A stretch of DNA of 8,669 bases from an uncultured Rhodospirillales bacterium (GCA_938074585.1 CALJEW010000009.1:1-8669); one strand, 5' to 3'; positions 1-5,896 are shown, numbered from the stretch's first letter. Made by a program: numbers and translations. Notes: generated by a model not told the origin, from the sequence alone.

Positions 1-1
1 C

Positions 2-58
2 TGGGGCGCATTGCAGGGTGTTCAGCAGCGGAGCTTTGCTCTGATTAAGGCTGCCTGA
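2..58 (+). other. Possible 3' end of an upstream gene (unidentified)
   Basis: One forward frame is open from the window edge to a TGA at 56-58 and reads WGALQGVQQRSFALIKAA. This stretch is visibly more GC-rich than the following 400 bases, and a terminator lies downstream at 252-293, so it could be the tail of a plus-strand gene cut by the window edge. The peptide is too short to assign to a family, and the minus strand is also open here. Low confidence. Confidence 0.22.
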
Positions 59-251
59 GCCTAGCCGTGATATCAATTCCTCAAGGATATTCCATCACTA
101 TTGAATATATGCAACAACTTCGCATTGATGTTGGATTAAAATTTATCTCTGGCTTTCTTGTCTGAAGTACTGGGTAGGCTTGCAATAAATGAATGCACAT
201 CATCTGTTCTTATATGTCATTACGCAATATGTTTGTTCCAGAAATTTAGAG
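59..251. other. AT-rich stretch without a recognisable gene
   Basis: No convincing coding frame is present. A short plus-strand stretch around 70-166 reads without stops (ending GLKFISGFLV, then TGA at 164-166) and might be another worn-out gene remnant, but I cannot name a family. No RNA gene or repeat is recognised here. Confidence 0.3.
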
Positions 252-293
252 ACCAATTTAATACCTCATGTTTGAAGTGAATTGGTTTTTTTT
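252..293 (+). terminator. Rho-independent terminator
   Basis: ACCAATT at 252-258 pairs with AATTGGT at 280-286. An inner helix can form between ACCTCA (263-268) and TGAAGT (273-278) with one mismatch. An uninterrupted run of eight T follows at 286-293. This is the textbook stem plus U-tract arrangement for plus-strand transcription. It separates the amino-sugar operon leader from whatever lies to the left. Confidence 0.7.
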
Positions 294-372
294 AGAAAGT
301 AAAATAAAGAATTTGATTTACGACGGTATTAGCGTGTTTGGGGACATTTTTGAGAAGACAGCGGGCTTTGAT

Positions 373-384
373 TTGTATAGACAA
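373..384. promoter_or_regulatory. HutC-subfamily GntR operator
   Basis: TTGTATAGACAA is a 10-of-12 palindrome and contains GT-A-TA-G-AC. This fits the known HutC-type GntR consensus (GTMTAKAC core). It lies about 95 bp upstream of the probable kinase start. The same operon carries a broken UTRA/HutC-type GntR gene (1374 onward), so this is probably that regulator's own operator, now without a functional cognate protein in the window. The assignment is from the motif and context only. Confidence 0.5.
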
Positions 385-408
385 ACTTGTTGAATTCTCA
401 ATGATAAT
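378..408 (+). promoter_or_regulatory. Candidate sigma70-type promoter of the amino-sugar operon
   Basis: TAGACA at 378-383 (5 of 6 to the -35 consensus) is followed after 19 bases by GATAAT at 403-408 (5 of 6 to the -10 consensus). The spacer is slightly long. The -35 hexamer overlaps the GntR operator, which would allow repression by occlusion. AT-rich DNA gives chance matches easily, so this is tentative. Confidence 0.35.
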
Positions 409-467
409 GAATTGGTATTAAATTTTGAATGAACTATCAGTATTATGTTTAGGCCTTCGAGCATGAA

Positions 468-472
468 AAGGA
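468..472 (+). promoter_or_regulatory. Ribosome binding site that fixes the original kinase start
   Basis: AAGGA at 468-472 sits 7 bases before a GTG at 480-482. No other start in the kinase frame has a usable site. This start opens a frame reading VSLRTEF, which runs straight toward the kinase N-terminus but in a different frame. This shows where translation of the ancestral gene began. Confidence 0.5.
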
Positions 473-479
473 TCATTCT

Positions 480-1381
480 GTGAGTTTGCGAACTGAATTT
501 GGCCCTTCTTTTTAGGTGTAGATGGCGGTGGTACAAGTTGCCGTGCCCGTCTGTGCGATATGGCGGGGGTCGAGTTGGGTGTTGGTGTTGCGGGAAGCGC
601 TAACACCACTTTGGGCGTCGATGCTGCATTTCATGAAATAGTCAAGGTAACAAAAATAGCTGTTCTTGATGCGGGGCTCACTGATCAATGTTTTGGCCGC
701 ATTTATGCCGGATTAGGTCTTGCCGGTTTATCCTTGCGCCGTGATTATGAAGCCGTCAATTCATATCATCACCCATTTGCAGAACTTTCAGCTGAAACTG
801 ATGCTTATATAGCCTGTCTAGGTGCGCATCAGGGGCAAGATGGGGGAGTTCTAATTATTGGCACCGGTAGCTGTCGATTACTAATAATGGGTAATCGTTC
901 TGTTACCGTTGGAGGGTGGGGCTATTTGATGTCAGATCTTGGCAGTGGCGCGCAATTAGGTCGCTCTGCATTGCGTGGTGCTCTAGAAGAGTATGATGCG
1001 TTGTTACCCAGATCAGGTTTAGGTACTGCGCTTATGGCGCATTTTAATGAAAATCCAGAATCACTGGTTACTTGGTCTGAAACAGTAACACCAAAATCCT
1101 ACGGGAGTTTTGTACCTGAAATTATTGGCCATGCAATTAATAAAGATGAAGCAGCTATCGCCCTTGTAAATTCAACAGCTAATAACAAAGAACGAATGAT
1201 TTTGATGCTTGTTTCAAAAGGAGCTGCGAAAATTGCTCTAATTGGTGGCCTTGCTGAGCCGATTTTGCCGTGACTTTTAGAAACAGTTTTGGGTTATTTG
1301 ACGAAAGCTAAAGGTGACCCATTGGATGGTGCTTTGATGTTAGCTCGACGGAAATACAAGCTGGTGGTGAACGATGGTTGA
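480..1381 (+). pseudogene. BadF/BadG-type N-acetylglucosamine kinase, broken
   Basis: This is the remains of a sugar kinase of the BadF/BadG/BcrA/BcrD ATPase family, which phosphorylates GlcNAc-type amino sugars with ATP in the cytoplasm. The phosphate-binding motif GVDGGGTSCRARL is read from about 515. It is followed by a second nucleotide-site motif IIGTGSC and by GGWGYLMSDLGSGAQLG, where family members usually have DEGSG. Two lesions disable it. The proposed GTG start at 480 (VSLRTEF) must shift frame near 499-508 to reach the FFLGVDGGGT frame, which has a TGA at 494-496 and no ATG before 560. A TGA at 1271-1273 stands where Trp is expected (LAEPILP-W). After it the frame continues LLETVLGYLTKAKGDPLDG to the natural end at 1379-1381, overlapping the next gene's ATG (1374). 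The family assignment is strong; loss of function is very likely unless a re-initiated, C-terminally short product works. Confidence 0.85.
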
Positions 1382-1713
1382 ACCGCAATCGTTTGTCGAA
1401 GGTTTGCGTTCTGAATTAGAGGGTGATAGTGCTCACCCATATATCATCGACTGATAAAGGGTTTTTACCGCGCTATGGGTGAGGGTACTTTGGGAATTGA
1501 CGTTGCGTTACCGAGTGAGCGTGATTCAAAAACGTCTTTAGGTGTCTCCTGGATTACAGTTTGAGGGGCAGTACGGGGGCTAGTCGAAGAAGGGTTTTTG
1601 AGCCAACGACAAGGAGTAGGTACATTTGTTTCGTCGCGGGTTGAGCAGCCGTTAACGGAGCTGATGGGTTATAGGGAAGATATGACGGCTTGGGGTATGG
1701 CCCCAGATGTTTA
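1374..1713 (+). pseudogene. GntR/HutC-family regulator, broken and truncated
   Basis: This is the N-terminal half of a GntR transcription regulator. ATG at 1374 overlaps the ancestral kinase stop and reads MVEPQSFVEGLRSELEGDSAHP. One missing C in the run at about 1435-1438 then shifts the frame; restoring it gives HPIYHRLIKGFYRAMGEGTL, the usual start of a winged-helix domain. The helix-turn-helix follows as ALPSERD...LGVSWITV. A TGA at 1562-1564 stands where GntR proteins have Arg (CGA to TGA). The domain ends GFLSQRQGVGTFVSS, and the beginning of the UTRA effector domain reads ELMGYREDMTAWGMAPD. The rest of the effector domain (roughly 150 residues) is gone, joined in frame to the SIS remnant. 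It presumably repressed this operon through the site at 373-384 in response to an amino-sugar phosphate. Three independent lesions make it a clear pseudogene; the exact right boundary is approximate. Confidence 0.85.
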
Positions 1714-1873
1714 TTGCGAGCATAATCGTCCCGTTGTTCAGAACATCAATTTAATGAGTGCACCCATTACCATGGTCCAGTCCTTTTATCTTTTTGCCAA
1801 CTCGCTCTCTCTCGCAAGAGGGATGAACCCCGATGCTCTTGAGCATCTTCGTAAAGTGGTGGAAAAAACATGA
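1714..1873 (+). pseudogene. SIS-domain sugar isomerase/deaminase, C-terminal remnant
   Basis: About 45 residues survive from the end of a GlmS-like SIS-domain protein, the type that acts as a glucosamine-6-phosphate deaminase/isomerase in alphaproteobacterial amino-sugar operons. The recognisable part runs PVVQNINLMSAPITMVQSFY, then LFANSLSLARGMNPD and HLRKVVEKT. This matches the typical family ending (FYxxxNxLxxARGxxPDxPxxLxKVxET). Roughly the first 290 residues are missing, deleted together with the end of the GntR gene. The frame is continuous with GntR, so a hybrid open frame runs from the TGA at 1562 to the TGA at 1871-1873. The stop overlaps the nagA start (ATGA at 1870-1873), a preserved translational-coupling junction. 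The left boundary is an estimate; the family call rests on the tail motif only. Confidence 0.7.
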
Positions 1874-3012
1874 TGGAAGCTTTAAGCGGTGGGCAAATAT
1901 TTGATGGGCAATCAATCATCAACGATTGTGCGGTCCTTATTGAAGACGACAAAATTGTTTCTGTCATTCCAATCAGTGAAATTCCTCAAGCTGCCAAGGT
2001 TAATGATCTTGAAGGAAGCCTGCTTGCTCCTGGATTTATTGATATACAAGTTAATGGTGGCGGTGGTGTGATGCTGAACGACAAACCTGATGTCGATACA
2101 TTGAAGACAATCGCTGAAAGCCATCGCCAGTTTGGCACAACGGCCATGCTCCCCACATTGATAAGTGATGATTTTTTGACTATGCGCGCCACGGCAGATG
2201 TAATTTCAAAGGCTAGGCAACAAAAAATACCGGGTATTATTGGTGTGCATTTTGAAGGGCCATATCTGAACATCAAACGAAAAGGGGTCCACGATCCCCT
2301 AAAAATCCGCCCCTTTGAAGATCAAGCTAAGGCACTTTATTGTGAACCTGATCTGGGAGTGGTAATTGCAACTCTTGCTCCTGAAAACTGCCCAGAAGGT
2401 TTGATACGGGAATTATCAGAATCAGGTGTTCGTGTTTTTGCAGGGCATACCGCAGCAAATTATAAAGAAATAAAACACGCAATTACAGAAGGGCTGATTG
2501 GTTTTACGCATCTTTTTAATGCAATGACACCAATGGAAAGCCGTGCCCCCGGTGTTGTTGGTGCTGCGCTTGAAGATGATGAAACGTGGTGTGGCCTTAT
2601 CGTTGATGGAATACACGTCCATCCCGCCACCTTAAAAGTTGCCATTAATGCCAAACAAGCGGGGAAGATGGTGCTCGTTACAGATGCCATGCCGACGGTC
2701 GGAGCAGTAGAACAAACGTTCACCATTCGGGGTGAAACAATAACCGCCATTGATGGCGTTTGTGCGACAGCTGATGGCACTCTGTCTGGGTCTGATTTGA
2801 ATATGGCTTCTGCGGTTCGAAATACGGTCGAGCTTTTGGAGCAGCCCATTGAAGAAGCCTTACGGATGGCATCCTTATATCCGGCAGAACTGTTAGGGCT
2901 GTCAGGCACCGTGGGACAGATCAAAACTGGTTTTCAGGTAGATCTTGTTTTGTTGGATAACGCGCTGCGTGTGAAAAGAACTTGGATCGCAGGTCAGGTT
3001 CAGTTTCATTAA
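1870..3012 (+). CDS. nagA: N-acetylglucosamine-6-phosphate deacetylase
   Basis: NagA hydrolyses GlcNAc-6-phosphate to glucosamine-6-phosphate and acetate in the cytoplasm. It is the committed step of GlcNAc use and also serves recycling of cell-wall amino sugar. The 380-residue product matches the usual family length. Landmarks in order: strand entry PGFIDIQVNGGGG (54-66), metal-ligand Glu129 in HFEGPY, His193 in AGHTA, His214 in THLFNAM, substrate-binding DGIHVH (246-251), catalytic Asp272 in VTDAMP, and the closing LSGSDLNMASAVRN and SLYPAELLG segments. All expected catalytic residues are present and no stop or frameshift is seen. The ATG at 1870 overlaps the stop of the SIS remnant and an alternative ATG follows at 1873. 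No strong Shine-Dalgarno is visible, so translation was probably coupled to the now mostly deleted upstream genes. It is the only intact member of the amino-sugar pathway in view. The family assignment is firm; present activity is inferred from residue conservation. Confidence 0.95.
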   Translation: MMEALSGGQIFDGQSIINDCAVLIEDDKIVSVIPISEIPQAAKVNDLEGSLLAPGFIDIQVNGGGGVMLNDKPDVDTLKTIAESHRQFGTTAMLPTLISDDFLTMRATADVISKARQQKIPGIIGVHFEGPYLNIKRKGVHDPLKIRPFEDQAKALYCEPDLGVVIATLAPENCPEGLIRELSESGVRVFAGHTAANYKEIKHAITEGLIGFTHLFNAMTPMESRAPGVVGAALEDDETWCGLIVDGIHVHPATLKVAINAKQAGKMVLVTDAMPTVGAVEQTFTIRGETITAIDGVCATADGTLSGSDLNMASAVRNTVELLEQPIEEALRMASLYPAELLGLSGTVGQIKTGFQVDLVLLDNALRVKRTWIAGQVQFH

Positions 3013-3038
3013 AATATATATTGGAGAGGTACATATGA

Positions 3039-3227
3039 CTTAAAAGGTACGCGTTATTGTTGTTGGTCTATACCGTAAAAGTGGGTATTGATAAGGAGGT
3101 GGATAACGTGCTGGTTTTGTCGATTTTTAATAGCTCTACCCCGTATTGAGTGATTATGCTTGTTTGTATGGTCGCTATTCTTGTCTTCCCACAAATAGCA
3201 ACGTTTGTTAAAAATGCTTTGTTCTAA
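3039..3227 (+). pseudogene. TRAP transporter large permease (DctM-like), C-terminal remnant
   Basis: A frame open from 3039 reads KVGIDKEVDNVLVLSIF and ends STPY, then meets TGA at 3147-3149 where the family favours Trp. It continues VIMLVCMVAILVFPQIATF to a TAA at 3225-3227. A hydrophobic helix followed by FPQI and a short tail is how TRAP large permeases of the DctM type finish. About 60 residues remain of an expected ~430. A good ribosome site (GGAGAGG, 3023-3029) and an ATG at 3035 lie just upstream but are in another frame and hit TAA after two codons. They may be the start of a different deleted gene now joined to this tail. A TRAP importer would suit an amino-sugar operon. The assignment is from a short C-terminal match and remains moderate. 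Confidence 0.45.
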
Positions 3228-3414
3228 AGCGTGCTTCTAACTGTCATTAATCGTACCTGTTTCAATCCATAAAAATAAATCGTTACGTGCTATAAAATGT
3301 ACGCAACGAGGCACATCATGAATAAATGTCCAGTTTGCAACATAAGAAACTTTTAAATAGAATAAAGTAAGCAACTTTAATATAGTTAAATTAAACGATT
3401 ACAATAAGATAAAC
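3228..3414. other. AT-rich intergenic region upstream of the SDR gene
   Basis: No gene is evident. A 12-codon frame at 3318-3356 (MNKCPVCNIRNF) has a weak GAGG site in front and could be the stub of a lost zinc-binding N-terminus, but it is too short to support. The A/T-rich stretch before 3410 probably carries the SDR promoter. I could not pick one -10/-35 pair over others. Confidence 0.35.
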
Positions 3415-3426
3415 GTGGGGGCTACA

Positions 3427-4218
3427 ATGGAGTCAAAATTATTTAGTGGGAAAAAAGTGGTTGTTACCGGTGGGTCTAAAGGCATTGGTTATGCAATCGC
3501 TCAACGCTTCGCGAGTGAAGGTGCTCGAGTACATTTGTTAGCTTCTAATACGGAACGACTAGAGAATGCGGTGAAAGCTATTAATGCTGAAACAGGTCAA
3601 AAAGCCGGTTTTTGTGCTCAAGACTTGAGAACAATAGAAGGATGTGAAGCAGCATATATTTCGACTTTGAAAGATATGGGCGGTGCCGATATTCTGATTA
3701 ATTCAGCAGGGGCGACGAAGGGTGGAAGATTTCTTGAGCAGCCAGATTCTGAAATGCTTGATGGTTTTGATTTGAAATTCCATGGCGCAGTCCGCTTATG
3801 TCGATTGTTTTGGCCTGCGTTAACGATGGCAAAAGGAACTGTTATAAATATAGCTGGCGGCTTTGCCCGTACACCAGACCCCGATTACATGGTGGGAGGT
3901 GCTGTGAACGCGGCTCTGTCGAACTTTACAAAGGCACTTGCAGGCCAAGGGTTGCGGGATGACGTAAACGTCAACTGGATACACCCCGGTTTAACTGTTA
4001 CGGATCGCATGGACGAGATCTTGGATCGCCGTGCTGAAATGGAAGGCAGAACCCGGGAAGAAGTTGAAAGTGAAGCGATTTCGAATGAGGGATTAAGACA
4101 GCTTGGTACCCCAGAAGGTGTCGCAGCTCTCGTCGTATTTTTATGTGGCCCCGATGCACGCCATATTCATGGCGCAGGCATAACTATCGATGGTGGTGGT
4201 TCGAAAGGCTATTCTTAA
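3427..4218 (+). CDS. Short-chain dehydrogenase/reductase, atypical active site
   Basis: This 263-residue protein is an NAD(P)-dependent oxidoreductase of the classical SDR fold, presumably acting on a sugar or related polyol or keto intermediate of the surrounding operon. The ATG at 3427 is preferred over a GTG at 3415 because GTGGGGG at 3415-3421 is a good ribosome site 5 bases before it. Visible features are the cofactor motif TGGSKGIG (14-21), the adenine-pocket Asp in CAQDL (66), NSAG (92-95), and the closing GAGITIDGGGSKG. The catalytic region departs from the textbook: the usual Ser is Ala143 in NIAGG, and YxxxK reads YMVGG with Tyr154 kept but Lys replaced by Gly158, followed by AVNAALSNFTKALA. 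The rest of the fold is intact, so this looks like a divergent SDR subfamily rather than decay, although loss of activity is possible. It is flanked by pseudogenes but has no stop or frameshift. The substrate cannot be told from the sequence. Confidence 0.85.
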   Translation: MESKLFSGKKVVVTGGSKGIGYAIAQRFASEGARVHLLASNTERLENAVKAINAETGQKAGFCAQDLRTIEGCEAAYISTLKDMGGADILINSAGATKGGRFLEQPDSEMLDGFDLKFHGAVRLCRLFWPALTMAKGTVINIAGGFARTPDPDYMVGGAVNAALSNFTKALAGQGLRDDVNVNWIHPGLTVTDRMDEILDRRAEMEGRTREEVESEAISNEGLRQLGTPEGVAALVVFLCGPDARHIHGAGITIDGGGSKGYS

Positions 4219-4312
4219 GACATTAAATGAACGCACTTAATTTGATTTACCAGACTGTAGTTTATGCTGGTTTGTAGACATATTCTGGTGTGTAAAATAC
4301 AGGAAATATAAA

Positions 4313-5076
4313 GTGGCTCCCGTTCGTCTTGTGATTATTTGTGCAGGATCAATTGGTTCTAGGCATGTTGACTTTATGTAGGGTGAGCTTGAATGTCAGT
4401 TTTTTGCGTTTGCGGACCCGTATCCATCACCGAGCTACCTGCAAAAATCAAAATCCCTTTTTATGCAAACTATGATGAAATGTTGGAGGTTGAAAAACCG
4501 GACAGTGTTTTAGCGGCAACTTCCAACCAGATGCATACGCCTGCTAGTATAGCTTGTGGAGATTTGGGGACCCATATTTTAATGGAAAGCCCATATTTGA
4601 AACTTTGGAAATGGGTAAGAATTTAGTTGATACTGTCAATCAAGCGGTTGCCCGTATGAGTGTCAGCCACCATCGGCGGTTTGAACCATTGGCAAAAGTC
4701 GGTAAACTTCAAAAGTGTTACATTATTAGTGATCGCAAGATGGTGTATGAAACCAAGAGATAACGTTAAATCATCGGGCCCACGGCTTATGAAAGTTGTT
4801 GGTTTGTTATGGTTCCAGTCGATACCGTGTCTTGGATTGTTCAGTTTTGTTTATAACGAAAGAATATTTTTGTGTTCTTGTTCGCAACACAATTGATAAT
4901 TCGCCTCAACACATGAAGTGTCCGTATTCCAAGCGATTACCCAGTCTGCATGTTTTGCGGCTATTTTGCTATATTACCTGATATTTTAACCTAAACCCCA
5001 AACGGAAGACGGTCATATTGCTGAGATCATCAGCTCTATTAGGGCTTCTGTTTGTAACAATCTAGAACTACCGTAA
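4313..5076 (+). pseudogene. Gfo/Idh/MocA-family NAD(P)-dependent dehydrogenase, broken
   Basis: This is a degraded sugar dehydrogenase of the Gfo/Idh/MocA family. A GTG at 4313, with AGGA at 4301-4304, opens APVRLVIICAGSIGSRHVDFM; Cys stands where the Rossmann motif needs its first Gly. A TAG (4379-4381) then replaces a probable Gln codon. The frame shifts near 4413-4432 to read ELPAKIKIPFYANYDEML, EKPDSVLAATSNQMHTPAS and HILME. One A is missing at 4585-4588; restoring it recovers the signature EKPIFETLEMGKNLVDTVN and then HHRRFEPLAK, the family's catalytic HxxR region, before a TAA at 4761-4763. Most of the substrate domain is unrecognisable. A stretch at 4999-5076 (QTEDGHIAEIISSIRASV, ending in LP and TAA) resembles the family C-terminus, implying an internal deletion: 764 bases against roughly 1,050 expected. 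The N-terminal half is certain; the 3' end is tentative. Confidence 0.8.
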
Positions 5077-5128
5077 TTGTTGTTTGATTCGTAATAATCA
5101 AATTATTCCGTTTCAAAAGGTTGCCATT

Positions 5129-5244
5129 TTAATTTCTTGATACAGCATTTTTAATACTATCGATTATAGCCTTAAAAGAATGTTTACTGAATACCCGTGA
5201 TTTTTGTTTTTGATCAATTGTTGCGTAGGCACACCGTTTCTAGC
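5129..5244 (-). other. Unassigned minus-strand coding scrap
   Basis: Directly after the recognisable methyltransferase part, the same minus-strand frame continues as ARNGVPTQQLIKNKNHGYS until TAA at 5166-5164. A neighbouring frame reads FKAIIDSIKNAVSRN and ends at TAA 5131-5129. The composition looks like protein and one frameshift would join the two, so this may be the 3' end of the same or another decayed gene. I do not recognise the family. The remaining 52 bases to 5077 show nothing. Confidence 0.3.
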
Positions 5245-5503
5245 TTCTGGCTTGATGATTTTCCAAGCTCCAGGACTCGGTGCCAATTCAGGCTTAACTT
5301 ATTAGCGCGTTAAGATTAGGTTGTTAGTGATCAGGCCTTCGTAAAGCCCTAAAGACATTAAATGTTCGTAACTTTCCTTACCCAAAATATTAATCTCCCA
5401 ATAGACAGTGTTCTCATGATGAAATATATACCTCTCTGGATCATGGAACGAGGCAGTGTTTATTGAAAGCAAGGTGGAGACGGGTCAGGCTTTTCCTAAG
5501 CAT
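5245..5503 (-). pseudogene. SAM-dependent methyltransferase-like gene, N-terminal remnant
   Basis: On the minus strand an ATG at 5503-5501 begins MLRKSLTRLHLAFNK, then a one-base frame change near 5460 leads into NTASFHDPERYIF, NTVYWEINILGKESYEHLM and SLGLYEGLITNNLIL. Two adjacent TAA codons (5304-5299) follow where the family usually has a HEEV motif, and the frame resumes VKPELAPSPGAWKIIKPE. This pattern (a DPSG-like YVF entry, a YExLxxSGLY stretch, LIxHEEV, then a KPE segment) recalls the N-terminal domain of a class of SAM-dependent methyltransferases found beside small YIDPGTGS membrane proteins. The SAM-binding core that should follow is absent. The ATG overlaps closely with the end of the upstream membrane gene (stop 5508-5506), so the two formed an operon. 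The family call is from memory of N-terminal patterns and is moderate; the gene is clearly non-functional. Confidence 0.45.
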
Positions 5504-5505
5504 TA

Positions 5506-5700
5506 TCACTCTGGGTTTGTACCGGTATCTCGTTGAAAAAACCTTTTGATATACCCAAAAATTTTTGAGCACATAAAGCCCGCTTGCTAACCCTGCGATC
5601 ACAAATTGCATGACAATGCTTGCCGTTCCAGAGTCAATGTAGGCGTACGCATTGCTTGGCAACAATATTAGAACAATTGCGGGTAGCTGACCCAATACAT
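5506..5700 (-). pseudogene. Small YIDPGTGS-type membrane protein, frameshifted
   Basis: This encodes a small membrane protein with a short hydrophobic signal-like segment (PAIVLILLPSNAYA), the conserved motif as YIDSGTAS (family form YIDPGTGS), one transmembrane helix IVMQFVIAGLASGLYVL and the basic tail KNFW. It is probably inserted in the inner membrane; its function is unknown to me. The best start is the ATG at 5700-5698 preceded by AAAGAGA, but that frame stops after ten codons and a shift is needed to enter the YID frame (otherwise a weak TTG at 5695). A second shift after KNFW is implied: in the shifted frame the expected tail YIKRFFQRDTGTNPE appears and stops at TGA 5508-5506, three bases before the methyltransferase ATG. 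Without that shift the frame runs on spuriously to 5441. Two shifts and an altered core motif suggest a pseudogene; sequencing error is the alternative. Confidence 0.55.
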
Positions 5701-5809
5701 TAAAATCTCTTTCTTATTTATCAAAAGGGAAACAATTGTAGGAATATGCAAAGCCCTAGCTAAGATTTTTATTTATTGTTTGACTGTCAAAATGAATGAG
5801 TGTAATTAG

Positions 5810-5844
5810 TTATTGCGAATGATTATCATTTTCGTTTGCAATAA
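5810..5844. promoter_or_regulatory. Fur box upstream of fbpA
   Basis: The 19-mer centred on 5824, GCGAATGATTATCATTTTC, matches the classical iron box at 15 of 19 positions and contains the palindrome AATGATTATCATT. It is enclosed by an outer inverted repeat, TTATTGC (5810-5816) and GCAATAA (5838-5844), centred three bases further right. The site lies about 55-85 bp before the fbpA ATG, where iron-loaded Fur would block transcription. Placement ahead of a ferric-iron transporter makes the call strong. Confidence 0.8.
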
Positions 5845-5852
5845 CCTATAGT
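5823..5852 (+). promoter_or_regulatory. Candidate promoter of fbpA-fbpB
   Basis: TTATCA at 5823-5828 (4 of 6 to -35) and TATAGT at 5847-5852 (5 of 6 to -10) are separated by 18 bases. The -35 element lies inside the Fur box, consistent with iron repression. An alternative pair, TTGCAA (5836-5841) and TATTAA (5859-5864), is weaker. Confidence 0.4.
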
Positions 5853-5896
5853 GTTATTTATTAATGTACTTAGAATCTATGATTAGGAAAATCTAA

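Noticed and set aside
318..609. Minus-strand open frames over the kinase leader
   Set aside because: Their composition is not protein-like for this genome, they lack ribosome sites, and they overlap the operator, promoter and kinase N-terminus on the other strand.
2460..2924. 154-codon minus-strand frame inside nagA
   Set aside because: It is a shadow of the strongly supported nagA frame, with no family features and no start signal.
3318..3356. Twelve-codon frame MNKCPVCNIRNF with a CPxC motif
   Set aside because: It is too short and its ribosome site is weak; it may be a gene stub but cannot be supported.
4249..4271. ACCAG...CTGGT inverted repeat after the SDR as a terminator
   Set aside because: It has only a five-base stem with a long loop and no T run behind it.
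480..4763. TGA read as Trp (alternative genetic code) to explain the internal stops
   Set aside because: The TGA at 1562 replaces Arg rather than Trp, a TAG interrupts the Gfo/Idh gene, frameshifts and deletions are also present, and the intact genes use TGG for Trp throughout.
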